Origin: Diplolepis rosae
Taxonomy: Eukaryota; Arthropoda; Insecta; Hymenoptera; Diplolepididae
Assembly (NCBI GenBank): GCA_030998225.1
Contig: JAPYXD010000047.1
Location: forward strand, 186,001 to 250,000
Direction: 5' to 3'
Length of the DNA: 64,000 nucleotides
The translations under genes and the position numbers were made by a program. This document shows, in pieces, positions 9,923-19,180 of this stretch; the first letter of the stretch is position 1, and every line of letters starts with the position of its first letter. A model generated the notes under the pieces. It saw only the letters and a program-made list of their open reading frames with translations, ran no database searches and was not told the DNA's origin.

Positions 9923-10249
9923 AAGAATGATCTATTTGAGTTATTAATGATTTGAATTTATCCAAATGGAAGTTAGTTTTTATTTTTCATCAATAGTTAT
10001 GTGTTTGGTTTAAATTATTTTATTCGCGTTTGCTAACTCAGAGACATTCCGTGTAGAGAAAACTCTGATGTGTTTTGAACGTATAAAAAAAGGAAAAGGA
10101 ACATTTTTTTCCTCTCAAACATAGCTTTTTATACTGTTGGTCGTTATAATATGGCGGTTAAGGAAAGGTTCTAAAGTTTCTGTTATCTGTTTTTAAACAA
10201 CAAAAAAGAATAAAAGAAGAAGAGAGAAAAAAGAATATGGTACGATTTA
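9923..10249. other. A+T-rich spacer, no gene seen
   Basis: The spacer lies between the dsRBD frame and the foldback element. It holds a purine-rich run near 10201-10235 and TATA-like words near 10082. No open frame is supported. Confidence 0.4.
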
Positions 10250-10790
10250 GTATATTATGTGCCTAGGCACACAATGAGGGTGATTGCGTGACGAGCGACA
10301 ATGTTCGCAAGAGATCGAAGCCAAGGCGTAGTCGAGGCGTTGCTGAGGCAAAACCAAGACGAATCCGAGGCGCGATCAGTCCTGCAAGCATTGTCGCGAG
10401 TCTCGCAATGTCCCGAATTGTGTGCATTGGTACATATTCTATTTTATGTGACTGTGGTGCGGATACGAGTTTTTATGCGTACATTGGAATCTAATCTAGT
10501 ACTTATTGTAGTTGTTTGCTGCGCTAGTTGTACGAAGCGGGCGCAAATTGGCGACTAGCCCCGGCCATTTTGATTTTATCGGTCATGTGTAGTAGTCAGT
10601 GCTAACGCTGTACGAAGAAGAAGTGAGAAGAAGAAGAATAAGAAATAGATTGCGTTCCGTTGTACGAAGAAGAAGTGAGAAGAAGAAGAATAAGAAATAG
10701 ATTGCGTTCCGCTGTAAGACTATAATGCGCATGCGCAGTTCAATTTCTACATTGTATTCCTCTGTAACGGAATATACAACATTGCTTTAC
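10250..10790. repeat. Left arm of foldback element
   Basis: 541 bp, near-identical in reverse complement to 10819-11381. It includes two tandem 52-bp units at 10609-10660 and 10661-10712, rich in GAAGAAG words, and the palindrome GTGCCTAGGCAC at 10259-10270. Confidence 0.92.
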
Positions 10791-10818
10791 TCTTAGCTTT
10801 AACGGAAAAACGAGTTAC

Positions 10819-11381
10819 GTAAAGCAATGTTGTATATTCCGTTACAGAGGAATACAATGTAGAAATTGAACTGCGCATGCGCATTATAGTCTTACAGCGG
10901 AACGCAATCTATTTCTTATTCTTCTTCTTCTCACTTCTTCTTCGTACAACGGAACGCAATCTATTTCTTATTCTTCTTCTTCTCACTTCTTCTTCGTACA
11001 GCGTTAGCACTGACTACTACACATGACCGATAAAATCAAAATGGCCGGGGCTAGTCGCCAATTTGCGCCCGCTTCGTACAACTAGCGCAGCAAACAACTA
11101 CAATAAGTACTAGATTAGATTCCAATGTACGCATAAAAACTCGTATCCGCACCACAGTCACATAAAATAGAATATGTGCCAATGCACACAATTCGGGACA
11201 TTGCGAGACTCGCGACAATGCTTGCAGGACTGATCGCGCCTCGGATTCGTCTCGGTTTTGTCTCGTCTTCGTCTCGGCTTTGCCTCAGCTTCGCCGCGAC
11301 TACGCCTTGGCTTCGATCTCCTGCGAACATTGTCGCTCGTCACGCAATCACCCTCAATCTGTGCCTAGGCACATAATATAC
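10819..11381. repeat. Right arm of foldback element
   Basis: 563 bp, the partner of 10250-10790, carrying the same 52-bp tandem duplication in reverse and the palindrome at 11361-11372. Its extra bases relative to the left arm show that the arms are not perfectly homogenised. Confidence 0.92.
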
Positions 11382-11461
11382 TATTATTTGTTGTTATAAA
11401 TTATTGTTGTTGTTTCAAAGTCTACATCGTTGTACAATGCTTCTTGTTCGAACAGAGTTAT

Positions 11462-11800
11462 TTAACGTTCCGCACAAGCCAAGCATAGATCTGCTCTTTG
11501 CCACATGTAAAAAATTTCTGTATCGCAAAGGGAACAGTCGAGGCTAGTTAGTTTTAAAGTATAATATAAGTCTTTTGTGACTATATGGTCTATTTGGACG
11601 GGTAATGTTACCTCGGATTCAAAGAAGGTAAGTTTCGTCATATAACAATCTACGCAAACAAGTTTTTTTTTTATGACATTCATGTAAAAATTTTCGGTTA
11701 GGGTTGTGCAACAGTATTGTGACCATAAACGATGTTCAAAATCCTGCTCGCTTGGTTAAACTTCTTCCGGTTCGATTGTTCCAAATTCTTGGGGCAGCAT
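11462..11800 (-). pseudogene. Cysteine-rich protein of unknown family, copy 2
   Basis: The frame runs from the ATG at 11798-11800 to the stop at 11462 (112 codons) and is interrupted only by an in-frame TAA at 11756-11758 (codon 15). It has three Cys-x2-Cys pairs: CVDC, then about 36 residues later CSLC, then exactly 13 residues later CLAC near the C-terminus. Paired cysteines suggest zinc binding. The neighbouring frame at 11935-12688 has the same order and the same 13-residue spacing, so the two look like tandem paralogues. The base composition is A+T-rich like the surroundings. I do not recognise the family and assign no function. The initiator may also be the ATG at 11681-11683, which avoids the stop but loses the upstream shared region. 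Confidence 0.55.
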
Positions 11801-11934
11801 TTTCTAAGGAGAAATTCACAATATTTAAAGAATTTGAAATATTTAATTTACAATTTTTTAGTATTAAGAATTCTATTGAAATTTACAAAATCTTTCATGC
11901 GTGAGTACATGCGTGGAAGGTAGATAGGTATATA

Positions 11935-12688
11935 TCATGCAGGGATGATTTCTACCAGAACTTCGTTTCCTTGACTAATTTTAAATTTGTCATTCAAATA
12001 TTGTTCGATGCATTCCTTACAATCAACCGCTCTCTTTCGCGCAGTAATTAATAAATCCTGACAACCGTAACAATTCATGTATATGCATTCCAGTTTACAG
12101 GTGGAATGCCATGACGTAAAAAATTCGCAATTATTTTAAATGTCTTGATTGAGTTTTTCAAAACAGAATTGACAATATCTTTTGGTGGTTTGACGATTAT
12201 AATAAAGAAATAAAGACGATAGTTCTAATTCGAAGTAACAACTAAGTAATAAGTGCGCGTATGCTATAGGATAGTCTTGCGGACATACACCGTCTACTGG
12301 TCCAAGATAGTTAATAATAGGTTCATCTGAAGTTGGTATCAATTCTACAAATTGTTTAGAATAGATTTTAGTAATTAAGTTTTTATAAAGAGATTGAATA
12401 ATAACTTTTTGAATATATTTTCAAATCGTGCAAGGTAAAAGATTTTGCTAGAAGTATTTTACTTTCCGTCAGAAAAAAAACTTTTATATTACAGTTTGTT
12501 ACTTCTTTAGTTAGAAATATTAAAGGCGTGAGTACAAAAACTGTCCTTCTGACGTTATAGGATTTACAACGTTCATGCACATGGTTTATAAGACAGGAAA
12601 GGATAGAATGTATCTGTATATGAAAAAAATTTTCAGTGCCTTTAAATCTATACAAAAAAATCTGCCTGCTTCGCGGGCACATTCTCAT
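11935..12688 (-). pseudogene. Cysteine-rich protein of unknown family, copy 1, with longer N-terminal part
   Basis: The main frame runs from about 12422 to the TGA at 11935-11937. It is open except for one TAA at 12136-12138. The part before that stop has CPQDY, then RYCQFCFEKL. The part after it, in the same frame, has CKLEC, CYGC and CKEC, with 13 residues between the last two pairs as in the neighbouring copy. An overlapping frame at 12383-12688 may be the N-terminal half, joined through a frameshift near 12390-12420; it is hydrophobic and Lys-rich with no recognisable motif. That link is inference. The order CxxC, about 30 residues, CxxC, 13 residues, CxxC suggests a zinc-binding fold. 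Function is unknown. Confidence 0.5.
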
Positions 12689-12835
12689 CGCGCGCTTGGC
12701 GCGCAGGTTTTAGCGCGCCTAGGGTGCGCGATTCGATCGTCGCGCTGCGCGCTCCGGAATTTTTGAACGTCACGCTTTGCGCTCCGTTCTTTCTGGGCCT
12801 CGCGCTTCGCGCTCGGTCTTGTGCTCTTCGCATAC
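12660..12835. repeat. G+C-rich 30-bp tandem repeat of CGCGCTTCGCGCTC type
   Basis: Three 30-bp units at 12738-12767, 12768-12797 and 12798-12827 each carry a variant of CGCGCTTCGCGCTC followed by a variable A/T/G-rich half. Looser copies precede them from 12660, and one isolated copy lies at about 13013-13033. The G+C-rich cores contrast sharply with the A+T-rich surroundings and contain short self-complementary words such as GCGCGC. Frames here are a by-product of the repeat. Confidence 0.75.
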
Positions 12836-13122
12836 ATTTAAGTTTATTTCTTATAATTTGATACTGAAGCTCAAACCAATTTTATAATAACATTACAGAA
12901 GATGTGAATTAGACATTTTCTCAAAGTCTCTCAATTTCTCTTTGAATTTAAGTAAAACAGGAAATTCAATTTACTTAAGGCTCTATCAGCCTTAAGGAAC
13001 ACATTCTCATCATGACGCTCGCGCTTCGCGCTCGATTGTCTGTATACATTTCAGTAACTTTTTAATTAATTACATGGTTGAAATAATTTATTTTCTTCCA
13101 AATCTCTCAAAAAGAAAAAACA

Positions 13123-13600
13123 ATCGTAGACTTTATTTAAGGAAACGATTTTGCAGAACAACGCTTATTTCGTATCTCACATATTTTGGTGAAAAAAATC
13201 GAATTTTTTTAATATTAAAAATCAAAACATGAAATATACATCCTGTCCCGAAATGTCTTAATGAGAATTTGTAGACCTCATTTAGGCAAACAATTTTCCA
13301 TCTAAACGTTTTTTCTGTATCTCACATAATTTGTCTAAAAAATGGAATTTTTTAATTTTAAACGTATTTTTTGGAATTGAAACGAAAAATATATGTTTTA
13401 TCAGAAACTGCGTCAGACAAAATTTGTAGATCTTTTTGAAACGAACAATTTTGTATTCTTACGTTTTTTTCGTATTTCACATATTCTTATTAAAAAATTG
13501 AATTCTGGATTTTCAATAGTTTTTTTTAATTAAAAAGAAAAATATGCATCTTATGAAAAAATGTTACAATTTAAATTTGTAGTTCTTTATTTATTTAATA
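13123..13600. repeat. Degenerate tandem repeat of about 150 bp, three and a bit units
   Basis: Units start near 13123, 13270, 13421 and 13577. Each begins with a GTAGA/TTTGTAG word, followed about 20 bases later by AACAATTTT-like and about 45 bases later by CGTATCTCACAT-like words. Period is 147-156 bp with heavy divergence and many A/T runs. It lies just past the C-terminal end of the env relic on the minus strand and contains no gene. Confidence 0.65.
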
Positions 13601-13619
13601 ATATTGTATCATAATGACT

Positions 13620-14546
13620 GGAATTGAATTATCCATTATATTCAAATGGTTTTGGAGATGGTAATATGGAGTTGATGAATCGAGATTGCAACCTGATTTT
13701 GCTTGCAAAATTCCTATTCCTTGGAGTGTGATTCAGGTCTTAGAGTTTTTTAGACATGGTAAGAAATTTTGTCGGGGAAAATTGTTGAGTATAGCCATCC
13801 GTGATAAAATTGCAATGGTGTTAGAAAAGGATATTCGCTAAAACTGATGAAGATTTCACATTTGTATGGTTGAGAATTTAGAAACATCGATGTTTCACAA
13901 ATAGGATTATTATCGGTATTAGATATAGATCTCGGTGGGTGACAAAATGTTTGGAAACCACTTTGATAACATGCATTGAGGAAATTTTCATTTGTCGTAA
14001 GGTACGATTGGTTATTTGAAGAAATAGCGAGATAAGAAATTTTAGGTTTTATGTAAATGGAAGAAATTACGTCGGTATTAAAATCGAGATGTATTGGAAC
14101 TGGATGTGGTTAGAATAATTGAAATTCTTTAGCAGATGCGATTGGTATAGTCATAATAAAAATCAAGTATTCATCTAATAAGAAGTATTGTATTTTAGAA
14201 AATGGAAGGACCATAGAAAAAAGGGATGTCGAAAGGTTTGGTTTTTCTTTGTTATATTTGAAGTCTAAGAAGGTATCAGGAAGTAACATAGGGTGCCATA
14301 AATTAGTTGCGGCATGCATAATGGCTTCAGTGAGTTTGTCAAGGAGTAAAAGGAAAGATTGAGAAATTTCATGCAGGTCTTTAAGCAAAGTTGCTGCTAA
14401 TATTTGATATAGGTAAATATTTGGATTTTTTTTAGAATTATGCTAATCTTTGTAGGTCCTAATGTTACCAAGTTTTGAAGAAAGATTCGTAACTTTTTGG
14501 AAAAATGGATCAGGAAGTTCGCAATATTTGAAAGTATGCAATATTC
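13620..14546 (-). pseudogene. Baculovirus-F-like envelope (errantivirus-type env) relic, middle and C-terminal parts
   Basis: Decayed copy of an F-type membrane fusion glycoprotein, the kind carried by baculoviruses and insect errantiviruses. The best frame, 14388 to 14110, contains a LTEAI helix, a HP-x-LLP step and the hydrophobic LIFIMTIPIAS, matching the central region of the family. A frame change near 14110 leads into a second frame (to the stop at 13750-13752) with the PIH, YLAIS and PICE landmarks and a series of conserved Cys. A third short frame continues to about 13620. The furin-type cleavage site and fusion-peptide region expected upstream are not seen, and no clear C-terminal membrane anchor remains. 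The gene is split from its N-terminal end by the gypsy insertion at 14547-19508. It cannot make a working protein. Confidence 0.8.
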
Positions 14547-14550
14547 ATAT

Positions 14551-14910
14551 AAGAAGTATACTTCTTACACATTTGAATTCTACCGCGTTAGTCGATTAGG
14601 TGAGGTAGAGAACTGGTAAACATAACATAAGATTAGATTAGGTTAGAAAGTAACTATCAAGCTGAGAGCAATATTAAAAGTTAAAGCAAGTGGTTAAAAA
14701 TAATTTGTAATCTGTGAGAGACAAGATTGTAATCAATAAACATTGAATGTTGTTTCTCATTTTTACAGGTTTGTAAATTACTTTATTAGTAAGTTGTAAA
14801 TACTGTAAATAGCCTTATAATATAATAAATCTCATTTTTACAGAGAAACGTTTCAGTTTGTTGTTGAATTAATCTCGCCCCAGATTAGCAATAAATAAAT
14901 AACATATTAT
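14551..14910 (+). repeat. 5' LTR of the gypsy element
   Basis: About 360 bp. It begins with the perfect palindrome TAAGAAGTATACTTCTTA (14550-14567) and ends ATAACATATTAT, so it lacks the usual TG...CA ends. It contains AATAAA-type poly-A signals near 14736 and 14823. Relative to the 3' LTR it has an extra stretch of about 30 bp near 14626-14660, including GATTAGATTAGGTTAG. The boundary is uncertain by a few A/T bases. Confidence 0.9.
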
Positions 14911-14972
14911 AAAACAACATTCTCGTTTAAAGAGAAAAGAAACAATGGAGAAATTGAAATTTGAATTTTTAA

Positions 14973-16049
14973 ATGAGAGGTGGTGCAGATGGAAAAACGA
15001 ATATACTTTGCATAAACTCAATTGAGACTCCAGATGAGAGGAAGTTTATTGTGCCTGATGAAATACAACCAGCATCATTACATACAGTGATAGCAAACCA
15101 TGAAGTATTTCCAAAAGTAAAAAAAAGTATAACAAAACGAAATCAATGGAGGAAAATCTGGATAACAGTAACTGAACAAATTAGAAAAGACTACCTAGAT
15201 GAAGAGGAAAACCTACAATTCAAAGATTATTACTTAGAAGAATCGACAATAAATAGTAATATAACAAATGAGTCTGCACAAACAACAACATTGGAAAAAT
15301 TAATAGAAAAACTAATTGAAACTAATCAAAGGTCAGAAAAACCTATTGAAAAAATTGCAAAAGAGTTAACTATAAATAAGTTTAACAATAAAACACAAAA
15401 TGCTAGTCAATGGTTGAAGGAATTCGAAGAAGAATGCAACAGATTCAATGTGACACAAGATGAAAAAAAAATTAAACTATTGAAGCTTTTCCTAGACAAA
15501 CCATGTATAGACTGGTATGAATGTGTCTTAATAAAACTGACTATTAACTCACAATGGTTGGACTGGAGAAAAAAATTTTGTGACACTTTTACTAATAAAG
15601 GTTGGAGCCCAATCAGGTATGCAATTAATTTTAAATATCAAACGGGATCATTAATAGAATATGCATTAAGAAAAGAAAAGTTAATGTTAGAAACAAGGAA
15701 GGAAATTGATGTTGGCACACTGATTGATTTAATTGCAATAGGTCTACCCAACTATGTAAGTGATAAAATTGATAGAAATACCTTAATTGAAACAGAAGAT
15801 CTATATAATGAATTGGGTAAATTAGAACACCTAACTTATAAAAAAACAGATATTCCTAAAAAAGCAAATGAACAAGGACAAAAAGTGAAAACACCTTGTA
15901 CATTATGTAAAGAAAAGTTAAACAAAGTTCGTTTTCATCCAGTAGAAAGTTGTTGGTATAAAGACACACAGGAAAAAGATAAAAGAGAGAAAAAAATATA
16001 CAATGCTTTAATAGACATAGAAACAGAAGAACAAGATCCAAAAAACTAG
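14973..16049 (+). CDS. gag: gypsy gag polyprotein
   Basis: Intact frame of 358 codons coding for the structural polyprotein that packages the element RNA in cytoplasmic particles. The middle is helical and charged, like retrotransposon capsid. Near the C-terminus a Cys309-x2-Cys312-x9-His322-x4-Cys327 array is a widened variant of the nucleocapsid zinc knuckle. The called ATG may not be native. Another ATG at 14945-14947 opens a different frame that runs about 26 codons with a protein-like Trp/Arg/Lys-rich sequence before stopping, so a small frameshift near the N-terminus is likely. The frame ends at the TAG 16047-16049, directly after a slippery heptamer that would feed ribosomes into the protease frame. 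Confidence 0.85.
   Translation: MRGGADGKTNILCINSIETPDERKFIVPDEIQPASLHTVIANHEVFPKVKKSITKRNQWRKIWITVTEQIRKDYLDEEENLQFKDYYLEESTINSNITNESAQTTTLEKLIEKLIETNQRSEKPIEKIAKELTINKFNNKTQNASQWLKEFEEECNRFNVTQDEKKIKLLKLFLDKPCIDWYECVLIKLTINSQWLDWRKKFCDTFTNKGWSPIRYAINFKYQTGSLIEYALRKEKLMLETRKEIDVGTLIDLIAIGLPNYVSDKIDRNTLIETEDLYNELGKLEHLTYKKTDIPKKANEQGQKVKTPCTLCKEKLNKVRFHPVESCWYKDTQEKDKREKKIYNALIDIETEEQDPKN
16040..16046 (+). promoter_or_regulatory. gag-pro -1 ribosomal frameshift site (A AAA AAC)
   Basis: The heptamer AAAAAAC sits in the correct phase of the gag frame (A AAA AAC) and touches the gag stop codon. A -1 slip there reads CTA GTA TAC and continues without interruption into the protease frame. This matches the canonical X XXY YYZ retroviral signal. 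A downstream stimulatory structure was not worked out. Confidence 0.75.
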
Positions 16050-16060
16050 TATACACACCA

Positions 16061-16504
16061 TTGATTGAATTAAAAATTATAATAAATAAAAAATTTGTTA
16101 TAAATGGAGTATATGATACAGGATCAAATGTATCACTCATTAATGCAAAAACACTAAAATTAAAAGTAAACAAATCTGATTATGATAAAGCAAAATTAAG
16201 AACAATCAATGGTGTGAATGACACTAATCACTTAATACAATTAAAAGTTAGAATTTTCAACATAGAAAAAGATGTTGATGTCTTTGTAATAGACAATGAA
16301 AATTTCAAATTTGATTTTCTCATTGGACTAGATCTAATAAAACAATTTCATTTATCTCAAGATGAAAATCTGTGTATAGCACAAAAAGGGGAAGAATCTA
16401 ACAGTGAAAATAATAATTGCATAAAAGATAATCCTGAAAAGGCAAATATAACAGATAAAAAAGAGAAAAATGAAATGAAAATAAAGAAAGTATCCATGAA
16501 ATAA
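16061..16504 (+). CDS. pro: gypsy aspartic protease
   Basis: Open in the -1 frame relative to gag, so it would be made as a gag-pro fusion and not from its own start. The catalytic DTG is at about residues 19-21 of this segment (YDTGSNVSLIN), and the flap-distal FLIGLD at about 86-91 matches the family's hydrophobic-Gly motif. A retropepsin domain works as a homodimer and cleaves the polyprotein. After residue 100 there is a Lys/Glu/Asn-rich linker, then TAA at 16502-16504. The RT frame lies a further -1 away and is open only from 16474, so RT expression needs a second slip or reflects a one-base indel in the A-rich linker. No canonical heptamer is visible there. Confidence 0.85.
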   Translation: MIELKIIINKKFVINGVYDTGSNVSLINAKTLKLKVNKSDYDKAKLRTINGVNDTNHLIQLKVRIFNIEKDVDVFVIDNENFKFDFLIGLDLIKQFHLSQDENLCIAQKGEESNSENNNCIKDNPEKANITDKKEKNEMKIKKVSMK

Positions 16505-18243
16505 ATTTTAACGAATGCATTGATAGCAATAATTTTAAAGCAATTACAGATCACTTAAGCGTAGAAAACAGAAAACCAATTAATAATCTAGTAAATAAAT
16601 ATAAACACATATTTGCTAAAGATAAATTTGATATTGGGACTGTACAAGAATATGAAGCTAGAATTGATCTGACAATAGACAAATATTGCAGCAAGCGACC
16701 ATACAAGTGTACAATGGAAGATAAAAAAGAAATAGAGCAACAAATAGCAGAACTGTTAAAGAGGAACTTGATAGAAGAATCTTATAGCCCTTTTGCAGCA
16801 TCTGTGACACTTGCATTCAAGAAGGATGAAAGAAAGAGGTCAAGACTGTGTATAGACTTTAGGGAATTAAACAAAATAATAATACCACAGTCACAACCAT
16901 TCCCAAGAATTGAAGATTTAATAACAAAAACTAGAAATTGTCAATTTTTTTCAAAATTAGATATTAATTCTGCCTTCTGGTCAATTCCACTAAGAATAGG
17001 AGACAGAAGTAAAACAGGTTTTATTACACAAGAGGGTCATTACCAGTGGACATGTCTACCTTTTGGAATGAAAACATCACCAGCAATATTCCAAAGAATT
17101 CTCAGTAATATAATCAGAAAATATAAATTGGAAAATTTCACAGTAAACTTCATTGATGATATATTGATATTTTCAAAAACGTTGGAAGAACATTTAGATC
17201 ATCTAAAAAAATTATTAGATGCTATAACAAAAGAAGGTTTCAAGTTGAAATGATCAAAATGTCTTATTGCAACAGACACAGTAGATTACTTAGGGCACAT
17301 AATAGGCCATAATACAGTAAAACCTATGACAGACAATCTAAAGTCAATAATGGACTTCCCGACACCAACGACACAAAAAAACATCCGCCAATTCTTAGGT
17401 AAAATTAATTTCTACCATGAATATGTGCCGAGAACCGCAACTATTTTAGAATCACTACATAAATTACTTAGAAAAAACCAAAAATTTATATGGTCACAAG
17501 AATGCCAAAAAGCCTTCAATTATTTAAAAGATTATTTATGTAAAACGCCAATTTTAACTATTTATGACCCGAATTTACCAATCAAAATTTATACTGATGG
17601 AAGTATTGTAGGATTGGGAGCAGTATTAAAACAACCTCAATCAGACGGTAACGAAAAACCAGTAGCATATTTTTCAAAAAAATTAACAAGTGCACAAAGT
17701 AAAAAGAAAGCAATATACTTAGAGGCATTAGCTATTAAAGAAGCTATTAAATTTTGGCAATACTGGTTGATTGGTAGACCTTTTGAAGTCTATTCGGATC
17801 ACAAACCTTTGAAGGACTTAAACATAAAAGCTAGACCAGATGAAGAACTGGGTGACTTGACTTATTATATGTCTCAATTCGACTTTAAGGTGATATACAA
17901 TCCAGGAAAATTCAATATAGAAGCGGATTGTTTAAGCAGGAACCCAGTACTGGAAGCTGATGAAAATGAAGATGATATTCTGAAAACAGTAAATATAATT
18001 AGTCTAGAAAATATCAAGAAAGACCAAGACAAAAATAAGGAATTAAAAATTCAAAAGGCGATGTGCAATGAACATAATTTATATTTACAGAAAGGTAAAA
18101 TTATATTGTCAGAAGAATTCAGCAAGACACTAATAATAAATGTACATAAAGAGTTCAATCACATTGGAATAAATCAAATGACCAAAATGATAAAAAAAAT
18201 ATTACACAGCCAAAAATCTTTTAGAAAAGATCAAAGATACATG
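16474..18243 (+). pseudogene. pol: gypsy reverse transcriptase and RNase H, one nonsense codon
   Basis: Copies element RNA into DNA. RT motifs appear in order: KKDERKRSRLCIDFRELN, KLDINSAFW with the first catalytic Asp at 16960-16962, LPFGMKTSPAIFQ, and FIDD at 17149-17160 (variant of YVDD). After the TGA at 17251-17253 the same frame continues with YLGH, the connection region, and RNase H with TDGS at 17593-17604, YLEALAI, YSDHKPL and NIEADCLSR, so the RNase H acidic residues are present. The first half of the integrase zinc finger (HKEFNH) is reached before the frame is lost near 18192-18199. Apart from the single nonsense codon the domain looks intact, which fits recent inactivation. Confidence 0.93.
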
Positions 18244-19180
18244 TAGAAAATGTGAAATTTGTATACAAAATAAATCAAGAGGCCAATATAAATATGGATT
18301 GTTATCACAATTGGGTCCAGCGAGAGAACCTTATGAAATAATGTCAATTGATACGATAGGAGGTTTCGGAGGCACAAGGTCAACAAAAAGATATATGCAT
18401 CTGCTAGTAGATCATTTTACTAGATTTGCACAAATTATAACTTCATAAACTCAATCAGCCAGTGATTTCATAAAATTGGTAAAAAAAGTAGCAGATAATG
18501 AACAAATAGGGAAAATCTTAGTCGACCAATATCCAGGAATAAATTCTTATGAATTTAAAGAATATTTAAAGAACAAAAACATCCAGCTAATTTTCACAGC
18601 TGTGAATGCACCTTTTTCTAACGGTTTAAATGAACGGTTGAACCAGACCTTAATAAATAAAATAAGATGTAAAGTGAATGAAACTAAAGACAAAAAAGCC
18701 TGGACAACCATAGCGCAGGAATGTGTACAAAAGTATAATGAAACGGTACACACAGTGACAAAATTTAGCCCGAAATATTTGATGGAGGGCACTTTAACTA
18801 CCCTTTTACCAAAAGAATTAACTACAAACCAACAACACACAAATTTAAAAAAAAATAGAATCAAGGCACTACAAAACAGCATAACATACCATGAGTATAA
18901 TAAAAAAGTATACGACAGAAATAGAAAAGATCATGTTTTCCAAACTGGTAAAATGGTATATGTAGAAAATGGAAACCGTTACAACAGAAAGAAATTAGAT
19001 AAGTTAAGAATAGGACCATATAAAATATTGGAGAAGATCTCTGAGACGATGTTCAAAGTAAACACTGGATACAAAAAAGAAGAATCTAACATTTTTCACT
19101 ACTCAAAGCTAACTCCACTGGAAGACGACACGGAAGAGGCTACTGAGGACGTTTCTCTCTCCCCAAGGGGGGAGATATAA
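18190..19180 (+). pseudogene. pol: gypsy integrase, frameshifted with one nonsense codon
   Basis: Joins the element DNA to the target. The zinc finger's two His are in the preceding frame and its two Cys (CRKCEIC) in this one. The switch falls in an A8 run at 18192-18199, so a one-base slip is likely. The core has Asp at 18350-18352 (MSIDTIGG), Asp at 18524-18526 (VDQYPG) and Glu at 18632-18634 (NGLNERLNQ), with 35 residues between the last two: a complete D,D35E triad. An in-frame TAA lies at 18446-18448. The C-terminal LRIGPYKILE is the GPY/F module. No chromodomain is seen. The frame ends at the start of the 3' LTR. Confidence 0.92.
19165..19175 (+). promoter_or_regulatory. Polypurine tract of the gypsy element
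   Basis: AAGGGGGGAGA lies directly before the 3' LTR, the expected place and composition for the plus-strand DNA primer. Confidence 0.75.

Larger units (their letters stand above)
10250..11381. mobile_element. Foldback transposon with arms of about 540-560 bp
   Basis: 10250-10790 and 10819-11381 are near-identical inverted copies separated by a 28-bp loop (10791-10818). The element is flanked on both sides by TA, which may be the target duplication. Each end starts GTATATTATGTG and contains the perfect 12-bp palindrome GTGCCTAGGCAC close to the tip. The right arm has about 22 bp more than the left, in a block rich in GAGAC/GAGGC words near 11260-11310. Each arm also contains a 52-bp tandem duplication. 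No transposase is encoded, so it would be non-autonomous. A transcript would form a very long RNA hairpin. Frames within the arms are mirror images of each other and are not called as genes. Confidence 0.92.

Noticed and set aside
10288..11376. Paired Arg/Ser-rich frames in the foldback arms
   Set aside because: The same frames occur in mirror image in both arms; codon pattern follows repeated GAGGC/GAGAC words.
11819..11839. A 21-bp exact match to the inner part of the 232-266 arm
   Set aside because: The match is A+T-only apart from few bases, stops sharply, and lies opposite coding-like sequence; too short to call a second copy.
14640..14660. Insect telomere repeat (TTAGG) in the 5' LTR
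   Set aside because: Only one or two imperfect units are present, not a telomeric tract.
18547..18882. Minus-strand frame inside the gypsy integrase, and similar ones at 15856-16173 and 16357-16554
   Set aside because: Antisense shadows of well-supported gag, protease and integrase frames.
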